DNA from: Numida meleagris
Lineage: Eukaryota > Chordata > Aves > Galliformes > Numididae
Length of the DNA: 64,000 nt
Assembly (NCBI RefSeq): GCF_002078875.1
Contig: NC_034411.1
Span: 57,960,575-58,024,574, forward strand
Reading direction: 5' to 3'
Below, piece by piece: positions 1 to 13,959 of the stretch. The position numbers and the translations under genes are program-made. The notes beneath the pieces were generated by a model, which made no database searches, was not told where the DNA came from, and was given only the letters and a program-made list of their open reading frames with translations. Every line of letters starts with the position of its first letter. The stretch's first letter is position 1.

Positions 1-1591
1 CCTACATCACAAGCATCTCTTGGGTCAGATTGCTTTTATAGCACTGATCTCCTAACACTGGTCATTTTTGGAAAGGAGGAGGAACTCTGAAGTGACTAAC
101 TTGCTAAGGTTCCTGTGTCTTGTATTTTTGCACAGGACAGCTATTCATTTACTTGCCTCCTAAAGTCATAAAAAATGTGCTAGAACTCCACAATTCCCTT
201 TGAGCATATTTATAAGGACTTTATAAGTAGTTATAGTGCTCCAGCAGTAATTTCTACTACGGAGGGGTTTGTTTTCAAGTTTGCAGCTTATTTACATCTA
301 AAAGGCTTAATAAATCACCTAACATACACATGCATATGTAAAACTAGATATTTCAACAAGGAATAAATATTTAGACATCTATATGCTTTAGTCTGGATCC
401 CACTATACAAGAAACAGCAGTGGAATAATGTTCACCAACTGAAGAGTGGCTAGCGGTAATCTGTGTTGTCTACAGGAATGCAGAAGACAATACCAAAGCA
501 GAATAGTTAAAGATTTAGTATACACTTAAGAACAAAAATCTCATCTCTGTTTTGAGTACACACACTGCTTCACTCTTTTGGGTCCCAAAAAGATATTTAA
601 GGCCTAAGACAAGAAATCGGGAAACAAAGCATCTCTTCTCTGCCTCATAACCAATGCTGATAGAGTGCAAAATGTCATAAATTGGTGCATCTCTAAAGGA
701 GTACTGAGAACACTGCCACCTATGAGGACCTGATAAAAAAAATGATGCATTCACAACCGCATACATTTTCTTACAATTAACTGTCCTGTGAAACTCAAGT
801 TCTCAGTCAGAAAAGAGTTGGTTTTAGAGAATGCAATATTAATCACATTTCTGCAATAGAAGTGAGAAAAGACAAGTGTTTTTTTTAACATGGGTTGCAT
901 GGGCCCACTCAAGAAAAGCCAGAATGTGCCTTGGAAAGTAGTTAAGCTAATTATTCTTTTCTGTATCCTCCTATGATCCTATTTGATCTGATTTATTACT
1001 TCTCTTTCTTCAGTCTTTTTTAGCTAATCCAGATCTGTTTCCAGGGCTCACTGCTTTTTATATATTCCAACACAAAAAGTTAGTATGTGATACAGTAACT
1101 AGATAAACTAGAGAAGCAATAACAACACTTTGTTTCTTTGTTTATTTTGATACTAAATCTGAGTCAGAGAGATTGAAAATTTCTTAAAGTCTTTATAACA
1201 GCAAAATTATAAAATGCATTAACTCCTAGGACATATAGATTCTAATCACTGCTAACATAAATGTTTTAACTATTTAGCAGAAGATTGTAATGTGAAGGCA
1301 GAAATAACTCATCTCCCCCAAAAAAGAGACATTTAAAAGGTTTTTCTTATGATGTAATCTCAAAATGTTTTCTTTATTTCTGATGAGCATATGGTGTAAT
1401 AGAGAGCAAAGCTGCAGCTTAAACAAGAGGACGAGAAGCAAATATGGAAATTTGTGCTTTGAATTCAATGAAAATAATTGCATTTCTTTACAGATGATTT
1501 CGCTTCTAGGCAACTTAAACAATTTGCCAGTGAAGATGGTCAGAGTAAAGCAGCATTGCAACCTAAAACAAAAGCACTGTTTTGTCACTCC

Positions 1592-1618
<27 letters not shown>
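1592..1618 (+). repeat. Poly-A run, 27 bp
   Basis: Uninterrupted A run. No retrotransposon body or processed gene is recognisable upstream of it. Confidence 0.95.
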
Positions 1619-1622
<4 letters not shown>

Positions 1623-1937
1623 ATTTAATAGTGGTACTGAGGCAAGAAAAAATATTTTCAAAATCATATATCACTGGTAGAGAGTAGTACAGAGTGGGCT
1701 GGTGAGTCAGAATGTGCCCCAGATGAGTCCCCCATTTATTACTAGATGTTCCCGTGATAAAGATTTGAATGTACAGTTAGGATGACTGAAGACTTTTAAA
1801 TACAAAGACACCACCATCAGTTCAGAGGTACCCAGGACAGAAAATGAGGTTAGGAGAGTATGCAATCATCATGCCCTTGCTTGCTTCATAAAAATATTTT
1901 CCTTGGCATTTACTCTTCAACATCTTTACCTGGGTAA

Positions 1938-2818
1938 TGAGTACCCTCAGCAAGTTTGATGTTGACACCAAGCTGAGTGGTGCAGTTGTCAAAAGAGAAG
2001 GGAGGAGTGCCATCCAAAGGTTCCTGGACAGGCTTGAAAGGTGTGCCCATGAGAACCCAATGAGGTTCAATAAAGGCCAAGTGCAGTGTTGCGCTTGGGT
2101 CGGGGCAATCCTAGATATGAGTACAGACTGGGAGAACTCCTTGCAAACAGCCCTGCAGAGAAGGATCTGGAAGTCCTGGTAAACGAAAAGCTGGACATGT
2201 GCCAGCAGCATACACTTGCAGCCCAGAAGGCCAACAGTAACCTAGGCTTCATCAAAAGAGGGGTGGGCCAGCAGAGAGAGGGAGGTGATTGTTCCCCTCT
2301 ACTCTGCCCTTGTGAGGCCCTATCTGGAGTACAGCATCCAGGTCTGGGGTCTACAGTGCAAGAAAGATGTAGAGCTGTTGGAGAGGGTCCAATGAAGTCC
2401 AAGAAAATGATCAAAGGGCTGGAGTACCTCTTCTAAGAAGAATGGTTAAGAGAGCTGGGTTTGTTTAGCTTGGAGAAGAGAAGGCTCTTGGGAGACCTCA
2501 TTGTAGCATTCCAGTACTTAAAGGGAGATTAAAAACAGAAGGCAGACTAAATTTTACACATTTTGGTAGTGATAGAACAAGGGAGAATGGCTTTAAACTA
2601 AAAGAGGGAAGATTTAGATTAGATGTTAGGAGGAATATTTTACTCAGAGGGTGGTGAGGCAGTGGCACAGGCTGTCCAGAGAAGCTGTGGATGCCCCATC
2701 CCTGGAGGCGTTTAAGGCTAGGTTGGACGGGGCCCTGGGCAGCTTGATCTAGTGGGTGGTAATTCCACCCACAGCAGGGGATTAGATGACTCCTTCAAAC
2801 CAAAGTAATTCTATGATT
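1938..2818 (+). mobile_element. CR1 LINE, 5'-truncated, old
   Basis: The copy starts inside the reverse-transcriptase region ([15 protein letters not shown], where the family has FADDTK) and continues through the RT C-terminal part ([18 protein letters not shown]) to the 3' untranslated region ending near a single ATTCTATGAT unit. The frame is broken several times and the catalytic Asp pair is altered (F-D-V-D), so it is dead. CR1 is the dominant avian LINE, and 5' truncation is its usual insertion form. Confidence 0.9.
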
Positions 2819-5800
2819 AGAATGATATGCTGATATGCTGTTTTCTCAGACTTTGTCTTTTCCTCAGAAAGATACAGAAGGTTTATTATTTTATGCCAAG
2901 AAGTGGACATATAAACCTTTCTTGCAGTGCCTTACAGTCATAATAACAGGAAAATACTCAGACGATAATATATTGCCATCTCTCTCTCTGTATTCCCTGA
3001 AGAACCAAATAAAATTACTTCACAAGAATCTATGATATCCCTTCCTAAATCTATGATGTCCTTCTCAGGACAAATTCCTCTTCTGTTTGCAGTTTACTGC
3101 TTTATTACACACTGTGTTCTTGTTTCATATGAAATGCTCTCAGTACTGCAGGTGAAAGTTCTTCCACAGAGCCACTGTAGAATACAGATCCATAAAACAG
3201 ATTACTTAATATAGGTCTGGATCAAAGATCTGTAACTGTATACCTGATGCAGACTGAGGTAATTTTCACTTCAGTTACTTTAACAAAACAAAAAAAAAAA
3301 CAAACTCAAAACGAAAACAAAATAAACAAATAAGAAACCTTTAAAAACTACCTAATAATCACTTCATATTTTTCTTAACTATCTAAATCAGAATCAGGCA
3401 ATATGCAAATATGCATCCAGTGGTCCTAGATATAATTCTCCCATTAACTCCACTTCTTCCCTTTTTCCTCCCTAAACACAAGAACTCCATGTGAACATGT
3501 GGTATATTAGGTTCAGTCCTTAACAACACAATTATCTCTACAGCACATAGCTATCTAAATATCCTTGTGGAGAATTGGCACAAAAACTAACAAGGAATGA
3601 ATAAATTAATTAAGAGAACCTGTTACAAATTGTCAGAAAGCTTACAATGGTAAATGACAGCTACAGACAACAGTTACAATCCTGGGAACTTTGAGGAGCT
3701 CATTGAACACACCAGTTACTCATAGCTGGAGCTGGCTTACTGAATACTTTTATCTCTGCTCTTAACAAGACGTTGAATGCTGTCCCAAGGAGATGTACTA
3801 CTTATTAGGGAAGCTCATGTCTCAGAGTATTCATGCTTTTGTTCACACAGTCAGGATAATAAAGCATACTAACAATAAAATGGTTGCTTAATTGCCACTG
3901 TCATATTGCTGGGAATTCTATTTAAGCTGCTTTGTATACAAAAGAAAAGAAGACAAGATTTATGGCCTTTGGGACAGTATTCAAACTACTTCCTTTGAAC
4001 TTTCAACATTTTACATTTAAAAGAAAAAAAAAAAGATGCCCTTTTAATGCAATGGTTGAGAACTTTTTGCTGAAATGTTCACATTTTCCAGATGGTCCCA
4101 GATTGCAGTTAACTTGTATACATACAAGATATAAATCTGTGATAAAAAAAATATGTATTTTTACCAACACAGCTAATGAATACAATTTAGCTTTAGTGTC
4201 CCTCCTATTACTTATTCATTTGGTATTCATTGTTTTAACACTGACCATAATGATACACATGATATACATTAGTTTTTACAATGGATGTCATTTATCCCTC
4301 CATAAGTATTTTGTCATAATTCAGCATAGACAGTAATGCTCATTATGATGGATCATTTTTCATTAATGAAACATTAATTAACATTTACTTATTGTAAAGT
4401 GTCAGTCACTACCTTCCTAGGGCAAAATAAATCCTGCTTTGTAATAGAAGCTTAAATTCACTATATTCTTCAGGTAAAGTGAACACATTTTGGTAAATAA
4501 TTCATACTTTCAGTGCTTTATAAAATGCTGCAGCAGTAATATATATGTTTCAGTAATTACGAAAGCTGAGCCTTCCCACACTAGAAAGCATGCAACTTCT
4601 ACCAGGCTGGAACTTCATTTTTGAAGACATGGGTGTCTACAGTCACTATACACATATTTTTATGTTGATCTTCCCTATCATCACAGAAAAAAATATCAGG
4701 TACATAACAGAGAATCTCATAGATGATTTTTCAGCTTTGTGAAGATTTTGTCATTTGAACATGAAATGGTATTTTTGTTGTAAAAATATCAGAAGGTGTT
4801 TAGTAGGTAAGGTCAAAATCTGTTTAGACTCATGTCTTCTCTAAACATGGATAAAACAACAGAACACAGCTACAAGTTCTGCATATCTTTTATACAGAAA
4901 TCTGTTTAAATGGTCATTGAATATTCAAATTCCATAAGGGAAACCTACACAACAATTTAAATGCATTTTCTGTAAAAACAGGAGTCTTTGGAAGAAAACA
5001 GAAAAAAAACTACAAATGTTTAGAACTTTTTAATTTTTAGCTGCATTCAGGAAAAGATGAGGTTCAGTTGTGGTAGCACATTTCATTTGTCATTTAGCAG
5101 CCATTTTCTAAACAGAACCTACAGCATTTAGCCATTCAAAATACTGAAAGACAGCTTGAAAGAATTATAATGTAAAAAAATCTGATAGAGGGAAGCAAAA
5201 GCATTTATCTTTTGGAACATACAATATGTGATCAGAACAAACTTAACATGCTGTACAATACATCTACAGCCCAGAATTATCATATTCCTCAAAACTGACT
5301 TTATTCATGGCATTGGAAAGAAAGCAGACAAAGGAGCTAAATAATGATTTATAGAAAAAGTAACTAAAGCTAAGTTTTTCATATTTGCCTGGGGCAATAC
5401 TCTCAATGGCAATGAGCAAGGTATACAGACAATAGTCCAAAAGTATACAGTAATGAGTCAAAATACATATAACTTAAGGGGAAAACTTCATTCTTTACAA
5501 TAAAGTATGTGATCTTCAGAATTTTTGGATTTTTGTAATTAGCTTACATTGAAAATGTGGAAATGTTTTTCTTATATAAACACACTTTTGTCTGGAACTT
5601 TCACAAAACTGTTAGGATTTATAATTCTGAATTGCAATAGCAACTGTGTTTTATCACACGTTTTCATAAAGGTTTCAGAGTTTGATGAGACTGCTATGAA
5701 AGAGTGGATGTACTTCCATTTAATTTGGAATTGAGTCTCACTGTGGAGATGGTCAGGATATACTCTGAGGCTTGGAATCTGAACCCCTATGATTCTCTTA

Positions 5801-8800
5801 AGTCTTTCAGCGGCTGTTTCTCTCCTTGAATTTTGCAGGCAAAAGGATGCTTTTTTTCCCACAGAGTTCTGTGAAGGCTTGGTAATGAGTTTGATGATTC
5901 ACTGATTAGGTTATCTATTTGATCATATTGGGAATAAGAGGTTTTTGAGTTGCTGTGTTTGTTACCAAATATTGAACATTTTCAACTGCTACTAATCTCT
6001 TTTCAGTAACAAAAGAAGAAAACATACAAATTACAGATTCTCAAATGCACACCGTAGAAGCTCAGAAAATCTACCTTAATGCCAGACAGGCTCAGAAGGA
6101 TTGATCTGGCAGTGCCACTGGCCAAACTACAAAAAAACTATCTCACTGCAATTTTTCTAAAAGAAAATTTGAAAATGTTTGGTGGAAAAATTCCAAGTGA
6201 CTATTTGAATGAAGAATTCCCAGTTAGCTTTCATGTAAAATCTTGAAGTTTGCTTAGAAAGGTTGCCTTGATCATCCTCATATCTCTAACTTTCTAAGCT
6301 TCTTTAATCCCATGTGGCTAGTTTTATTCTCTTGAATGCTTTGTGTCATACAGTCATATTTCTGTTGGACAGTTTAGACAAACATATAAAGCTATTTGTA
6401 TTCAAATGCATGTATGTGTTTTATTTATGACATAAAACAAGAAACACAAGAGACTGACAAAACTGTATTTTTGTCCATCTACCTGAGCTGAACTACCACA
6501 TCATCTGTGAAAGAGGATAATTTACTGGATTGTACATGGCATCACATGAACCACAGCAATAAATCTGTAGAAAGTTCATTCTCAAAAGGATGTTTCATCA
6601 CAGCAGACTAAACAGAATTAACTCAAATACTTAAGTAATAAGACACAGCTGACTAAACAACATTTCTATTTATTTGATTAGCTTTAAGGACATCTGTTGT
6701 CACAAATCTACTTTGCAAGTTTAAAAAAAAAAATAGTTTAATTCCACCACTTTTATTAGTTTAGACTGTCTAGGATTATTAAATTAGGAAATATTTTTTT
6801 TCCATAGCTAATGATAACAGGATACTGATCTACTACTCATTTTGTTTCTCATTTTACTATTTTGGGTTTTATCTGTTCTTTTAACTTGGCAAACATTTTA
6901 AATAATTAGATGTATGCATAGCTGTATACTGTCTCATTTTATTTAAAACATGTAAGAAGAAAATGTTCCTCAATAATATAACAGATCTTGATAACCTTAT
7001 CCTTAAAAAAAACAAAAACAATTGCCTTAATGTAAATTAAATACTATACTATGGCTTTCTGGAGTGTGGGAAATAAACTACTGATGGAAAACTATGTTCT
7101 ACCATTCATAGCATTTATATATATTAATATAGCTGCAATATTAATGGTGCCATCCCATTCATGGCAAAGCAAACTTACAATTGCAGATGTTTTGCCCCAT
7201 TAAATACACATTACAGAGGGAGACGTGGATACAGATAGCATTCCTTTGCTTACTGACTAAAGCTTAAAGCCTTCATTTAAGGAAGTCCTCACTTTAGGCC
7301 ACGCTTTCAGAGCAGACCGTAGCTATCTTGTTCATTAGCAAAATATAGTTCAAAAATTTTAAAAAGCATTTCTCTTAAGGGAATTAATTAAAAATTTGAT
7401 ATAGAACCAAGATCTTGTTTCAGGATGGTAAACTGAAAGTATATATCACTGGGCACTGATATTTTAAATTAATAAAATAAAGTGAAATCCTTAACTATAA
7501 ATCAATCAAATAAATACACCAAACAACTGAAGAAAACTTGTACAGAAAGTTGTTGAAACAACTGCCTTCATAGTGGAAAAATTTCCTGTCCCCAAAGAGA
7601 GTTCAACAAAACAAAGAAGTGATCTGCAACTGTTCTAAATATTTCATAATATCTGAAGGCTTCAAAACTATGCAAGAAATTAATGAAAAATATTGATAGT
7701 GCTACAGTCCCTCTAACTTTCTTATTGTTATGAGGAAATTACTTCTGAACAACAAATTGATAAGATTGAGAGGGCTAAACAAATAAAACAAACTCTTCAA
7801 TTAGAAAAAAAAGTATTCTCCTACATCACAATATAGAGTGCCCCTGAGACTGAAAAGGCATGTAGATACCAATCAGAAATTCATCTAGCCATCTCAGGAG
7901 ACAGGAGCGATATTGCACATATTGTGAAAAATGCTAGGTACTTCTAGCAAATATGGAGTGTTCAGGCAGGTCCATTAAAACAAACAAACAAAACAACTTC
8001 ACAAAAAATAATTGTAAATATATTCATTTGGGTACAACAATCATCCGTGTCTACTCATGCATGGTATCTATTTTCATTGCTGATGCTTCTGTCAATCTGA
8101 AGTTGAGAGGTAATGGTCTTGTGATTCAGGGAAACTGCTGAAGTGTTATACTCAGGCTTCAGTTTGAGAGATAGGTTCATTTATCATCATAATAAGATAT
8201 TACCATTGATAGGTCACAACTCATTGAAGAGACAGTCAGTCTAATTGGCTCAATTCAGTTAACTGTAGATGTGCCTCAAGGAGGTGAGCGGTGCTTTGCA
8301 GGTAATATTCAATCACCTAACAAACCACTTGTTAAATAATTCATCTCAGTTCAGACTGGAGTTCGAGCACATGATTATTCTTTCAATATGCCAAATACCT
8401 GGTCTTAACCCCTTTGTCTCTTGGGTCCAGGAAGACAAAGACAAATTCATTCTGTAGTTAGAGTAATCCTCTCTTCTAGAAACTTACTGAATATTTAAAA
8501 TTTCCACTGAGGTTTTCTTTCAAAAGAAATTTTATTGTAACCAGTTAGAGTCTCTCTTTGGAAAATAAAATCTTTGTTCTGATCATTCTCTCCTGCTAAC
8601 AGCTTATAATAAGTAAACCTTATGGGAATGTAAAGGAATAGAGCTCATTTTGCCTGCTAGAACTTTAATGAAGCAATATGGATCCATTCAGAAATCTTTA
8701 GCAGTCAGGTAACAGTAGAATAGATGAGACAGATGGAATTGTGTGCATAAGACACAGGACCTACGGGATTTAAAGGATGCTCTGTTCAGATATTAGATCA

Positions 8801-8983
8801 ATGTGTGAGTGATTCACAACATTAAAATATTTGGGATAATGAATGTATGAAAAGACAAATTAAAAGTAAACCAGTACTTCAAACTTACAATCACTGTTGT
8901 GCTATACTCTTGTCAGCTTTGGTTCCCATTCAATTTCTCAATTTTTCAAAGACCACTGCAACCAAACTGCTAAATTCTTCTGC

Positions 8984-9030
8984 CAAATGCTTTAAGGTGC
9001 AAACTTTTTTTTTGTCAAATGCTTTAAGGT
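8984..9030 (+). repeat. 15-bp direct repeat, two copies 32 bp apart
   Basis: caaatgctttaaggt occurs at 8984-8998 and 9016-9030, a small local duplication separated by a T run. Confidence 0.8.
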
Positions 9031-9375
9031 TTTATTTCATCCATAACTTCCAGTTGAGTTGCGGTGACTTAACACCAGACAACAGCCAAACATCCACCCT
9101 AACTCTCCCCTCACCTCTCTCCTAGAAGGAAAGTGAAAAGATTAATGGATCAAGATAATGACAGTTTTACAGGAAAAACAAAAGCTGTATATGAAGGCAA
9201 AGCAACAAGAGGAATTTAGTCACTACTACCCTTTGGCAGGCAGGTTCCTGGAAAGTAGGGCCACATCACATGTAGTAGTTGTTAAGACAAATGCCATAGT
9301 CAAACCTGTGTCACATTCTTCCTCTCTTTCCTGAACTTTTACTATTGAGCATATCACATCACACGCTAGGGAATA

Positions 9376-10318
9376 TCACAGAATCACAGTATCACAAAGG
9401 TTGGAAAAGACCTCTGAGATCATCTAGTCCAACTGTCCTCCTACCACGAATACTGCCCACTAAACCATGATCCTTAGTACCACATCTACAAGTTTCTTGA
9501 ACACCTCCAGGGATCGTGACTCAATCACCTCCCTGTACAGCCCATTCTAGCACATGACTTCTCTTTTGGAGAAGAAATTTTTCCTAATACCCCACCTGAA
9601 TGTCCCCTGGTGCAACTTGAGGCCATTCCCTCTCATCCTAAAACTAGTTATGCAGGAGAGTAGGCTGAATCCCACCTCAAAACAACCTCCTTTCAGGAAG
9701 TTGTGGAGGGAAATAAGGTCTCACCTGAGCCTCCTCTTCTCCAAACTAAACAATCCCAGTTCCCTCAGCCACTCCACAAAAGTCTTGTGCTCCAGACCCC
9801 TCACCAGCTTCACTGCCCTTCTCTGGACACTCTCCAGGGCCTTGATGTCTTTCTTGTAGTGGGGAGCCCAAAACTGGACACAGTATTCGAGGTGTGGCCT
9901 CACCAGTGCTGAGTACAGAGGGATGATCACTTCCCCACTCCTGCTACCAACACTATTTCTGATACAAGCCAGGATGCCACTGGCCTTCTTGATCACCTGG
10001 GTACACTGCCACATGTTCAGCTGAGCACTGAGCAACACCTCCAGGTCCTTTTTCTCTGCACAGTCTTCCAGCCACTCTGCCCCAAGCCTGTAGTGTTGCC
10101 TGGGGTTGTTGTGGTTGAAATGCAGGACCCAGCACTTGGTCATGTTGAACCTCATCCCACTGGCCTCAGCCCAGAGATCCAGCCTACCCACATCCTTCTG
10201 TAGGGCCTTTCTAACTCCAAGCAGATCGACACTTCCTCCTAACTTGGTGTCATCTGCAACTTACTGAGGGTGCATTCAATCCCCTCATCCAGGTCATCAA
10301 TAAAGATCTTAAATAGGG
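9376..10318 (-). mobile_element. CR1 LINE, 5'-truncated
   Basis: Read on the minus strand, the element ends at 9376 with repeated tgtgattc-type tail units. It encodes a 156-residue open stretch (9721-10191) with ADDT-downstream RT and connection sequences such as [24 protein letters not shown] and [15 protein letters not shown]. Subfamily differs from the long copies in the 14.6-kb intron. Its 5' end at about 10318 meets an LTR remnant almost directly, so one may have inserted next to or into the other. Confidence 0.93.
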
Positions 10319-10324
10319 ATATTA

Positions 10325-10573
10325 TTTGGGTATTAACTATCCCTTTGGCCATTTTGGATCAGCTGTCTTGGATGTGTCTTCTCTCAATTTCTTGCCCACC
10401 CCCAGCCTACTGACTTAGAGGTTGGAGAGAAAGCCTTGATACTGCACAAACTCTGCTTGGCAAGAGTCAAAAGCCTGGCATTTTATTTACATTGCTTTAG
10501 ACACAAATAAAAAGCACAGCACCATATAGGCTGATATGAAGAAAGCTAACTCAAGCCCAGGGAGACCCAGTAA
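10325..10573 (+). mobile_element. Avian ERVL-like LTR remnant
   Basis: The stretch resembles, from memory, a widespread bird endogenous-retrovirus LTR: a GCCATTTTGG..CAGCTGTC start, TTCTTGCCCACCCCCAGCC, then GCCTTGA, and an end near AAGAAAGCTAACTC. It is degenerate, has no open frame and no clear terminal duplication. Family assignment is by recollection only and needs a repeat-library match. Confidence 0.6.
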
Positions 10574-10768
10574 AACTGTAAAAGTCTGGTGTTAGTATCA
10601 AAATATCTGAAGAGTAAGATAGTCTGCCTTTCTGTGTCTTTTAAGTCAAAATATACAAAAGTGAAGATTTTTATACTTACTTTTTGGTAACTAACTGGAA
10701 ATTTACTAAGTATGGAATATCGCTCTGAAAAATAGAGCTTGTAAGGCACCGAGCATACTGGTCCTTCC

Positions 10769-10828
10769 ACTCACCAATCATACTTATATAACTCACCAAT
10801 ATTTATATAATTCACCAATATTTATGAA
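10769..10828 (+). repeat. Short tandem repeat, three units of about 20 bp
   Basis: Three degenerate copies of actcaccaat followed by an AT-rich spacer (10769-10790, 10791-10809, 10810-10828). Confidence 0.8.
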
Positions 10829-13800
10829 GTCAAGAATTTGAAATCACTTAATTTTTACTAGAATTAGTTGTGAAACAAGTTATTTCTTCCCAGAAGCAAA
10901 TGCAGAATAAAAGGAAAAGCAACTTTTTGTGACACTTTTGGATGCCTTTTTCAGTTTCCTTTTGCTAATGACATCTTAATTGAATATGTACGTTTTGAAA
11001 TGCTGATGAGCCACTCTCCTTTCTTCTAGACTCTAGTTAGTAATAGTGCTTTGTGATTTAAATATGAGTGACTCTTGCCCTTAATACTATTAATCTAATT
11101 TTTAAATATACAGTAGAATGATATTTTATTGTAAAAATATAGGACTTTTTAATCTAATGGTAATGGTTGTAATGTACCATTAACAAAGTTGAATTAGGTC
11201 TATCAGACCTATTAACTGGTTAAAATATCACATGACACCACATACAAAATTCTATTATACTATTTACTTTGAGGTAACTTATGATCATCAAGTAACTCCA
11301 GTTATCATCTTCAAAGCAAAAGCATATTTGCTGAAAATGTATGTTGTGTATAAAAAACCACCATATGTCCTCACTTTAAATGTCAGTTTTCCTTTGCAGT
11401 CTTAAGTAACCACCATTTAATTTAGCTAACTCGAGCTCAAGAGAAGCGTATTAAACCATTGTCACCATGCTTCTTTTTTTGCAACTTCATTAGCTGTCAC
11501 TCCAAATCACCTGTTAGTTCTTCCTAAGTCACAGACTTTTTCGTCTGCTTTCTTTCATCCTTCAGTATTTTAATTTTTGGATCAGACATAAGAAGAGTAA
11601 GACCTTTCAATCTAGCAATAAATTTACTATCACTATTTCCTAGAGCCCCCTCAGTATTCTTTCTCTAATATTTACATCTCTTCTATTTTTTTTTTGTTGT
11701 TTGTTTCTCCACTTTTCAACTGCCTCTATTGATAAAAATCCTTACCTTCAAGGCAAACTTGGGCAAGAAGTTAAAGCAAAGGACACTTGGGATTTATAAA
11801 ATAATTTCACCTATAATAAATTTCCTCATTTCTTTACAGCAGTATAAGATGATTTTAGCAGAAAGAAATTAAATGTATCATGGGATACATGATACTACTA
11901 CTGTCAGTGGACTCAGCTAGTCAGATTCTGAGTCCTGTTTTAACTGATTTCAGAGGCACAAAGAAGTCTATACGGTATCCTTAGTTTCCACTGCAATCAC
12001 AATAAAAGCCGTACTTGAACTGTCCAAAGGGGCTATCCAAACATCATTAGAAAGAATTAAAAAGGAAAAAAGTTTGTGAAATGTACTTATGTTTTTCCTC
12101 AGTAATGAGTAGCTGAACACCAAATAAAGCAGTTCCAAGGCTGTTTTATTTTCTTCTGAGGACCAAGCAAATTTTGGCTAGTCATCACTATGAAAGGATG
12201 CATAGATACACCTTTGTTACATTTCTTGGAGCCATGATGAGAGAATATTTCATCAAAGCTAAATAATCTAAACTGTGTAGTTAAGCAAACTTAAAGAAAG
12301 AATCAGTCAGCTGTGGTTCTGATCTTTAAAGTGTTTTGCTCTTCACTTGTACTCAGTTGTTTGTCTATCCCTTTCAGTGCCTGAATTTGGCTATTATCTC
12401 ACTTTTTAGAAGCTATAGTGAAAAACCTGCTAATAAACAAACCAGCACACTTAGAGTAAGTTGAAAACCACTTCACACTGCTGAATGAATCTGTTTACCA
12501 TGGTGACTTAGTTTCAATTTCAATCAATTTAGATTCTGATTTGGAATAAAATTACATTCTTTATATTAGATTAGGTTTTACTTGTTAGAAAATAAAAACA
12601 TACCAATAAACTGAACCAGCTTCTTTTCTTTTTCCAGAAGTGTGCATTCAAATATGAAAGTCAAAAGAAGTTGAAGTATTTTTCTTTAGGTTCAAATGAT
12701 CCATCTTAATTTTCTGTGATATGTTGGCTAGATACAACTTAAAAAAAAAACCTGAGTATTTGCAACAACTGTGAATAAGTTCAGGGATGTTACACCAAAT
12801 GGAGATTTCTCAAATTCTATTTGCTGCTGGTGCCTATTCACGTTTCTTTCACACATACGAATAATGTGCATGTAACATAACTATTTCACTCAAATGTACA
12901 AGATGTTAAGAATCAATTAATGTCTGCAGAAAATCCTATTTGATAAATCATAAATGACACAATCACATTCCCTACTACATCGCCCTCCTTATTTTTCCTA
13001 TTATATATGTTCCTTGTTATATGGTCAAATCTGGGGCTGAAACTTATTTCTGTGCAGAGGATATAATTAAAGCTAATTCATCAGGAAGTGATGGACTTCA
13101 TCACTATGGAAAAAATCCTTCAGACAATCAGCAGATACTTCAAGCACTGCCATTTTGTTCCAAAATATTAGGTTAAGATTAGGGCAATGCATCTGTGCTA
13201 ACTAATCTTCTACACAACATCCTAAATTCTCCAAACAACCAGGTGAAAGAAAGAAGTATATTTTAAAGGCACATTATATAAGAAAACATTAGATAACTTA
13301 AGCTTCACTGCCTTAGTTTCCTGACAAAATTCATATAGACGCATGCAGGCTAAATTTAAGACAGGGCTAACAGTTGTAATTTTGTAGGCTAAGTCAGCCA
13401 CTGCTCTTCCTGCAAAGCCAATGAATTTCACAACAAAATGATGGCAGAAAAAAGTAACTTCCAGTAACAATTTATTTTGCATCTTGGATACCCATTTATA
13501 CCAAAAGGTGTTAAGATTGTTCTCCTTTTTGAGGCAGAAAGTAAAATCAAGAAAAAGACTTGAGGATTTATCTAATTCAGTCATGTCCTCTGAACTAGAA
13601 GGTCTTGACATCTGACACCATGACAATACTAGATGAAGCTTTCTGGGTTTAGATGCATCAATAATTTAGCACAATTGATCCTGGCATTTCTGTTCCAGCT
13701 GATTATTGTATTATTTATGCTTCTTTATGTTTTGGGTTTCAACTCCTTCCTTTCCCCTTGTGAGCTGTAGATTGCAACTTGCTCTGTATTATTCTGCCTT

Positions 13801-13942
13801 TTGCACTACAACTGCCTAAGAAATGAAAACAAATGGAAGGAAATAAACATAAAAGCCACGAAGACCTAGCTTATGATTATTTTAGAATTCAATATTTAAT
13901 CCTATGAGGTATTCTGGGCAGTCTGCAATAGATAATGTCACC

Positions 13943-13959
13943 AAAAAAAAAAAAAAAAA
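13943..13959 (+). repeat. Poly-A run, 17 bp
   Basis: Uninterrupted A run in AT-rich intron. Confidence 0.9.

Noticed and set aside
515..766. Minus-strand frame as a missing LAMA2 exon
   Set aside because: No similarity to laminin IV-A and no LE cysteine pattern.
1365..1687. Possible processed pseudogene before the 27-bp poly-A run
   Set aside because: The open frames end in poly-Lys from the A run; no known protein, no target duplication found.
13222..13626. 134-codon minus-strand frame
   Set aside because: No similarity, no splice context matching LAMA2, composition like its AT-rich surroundings.
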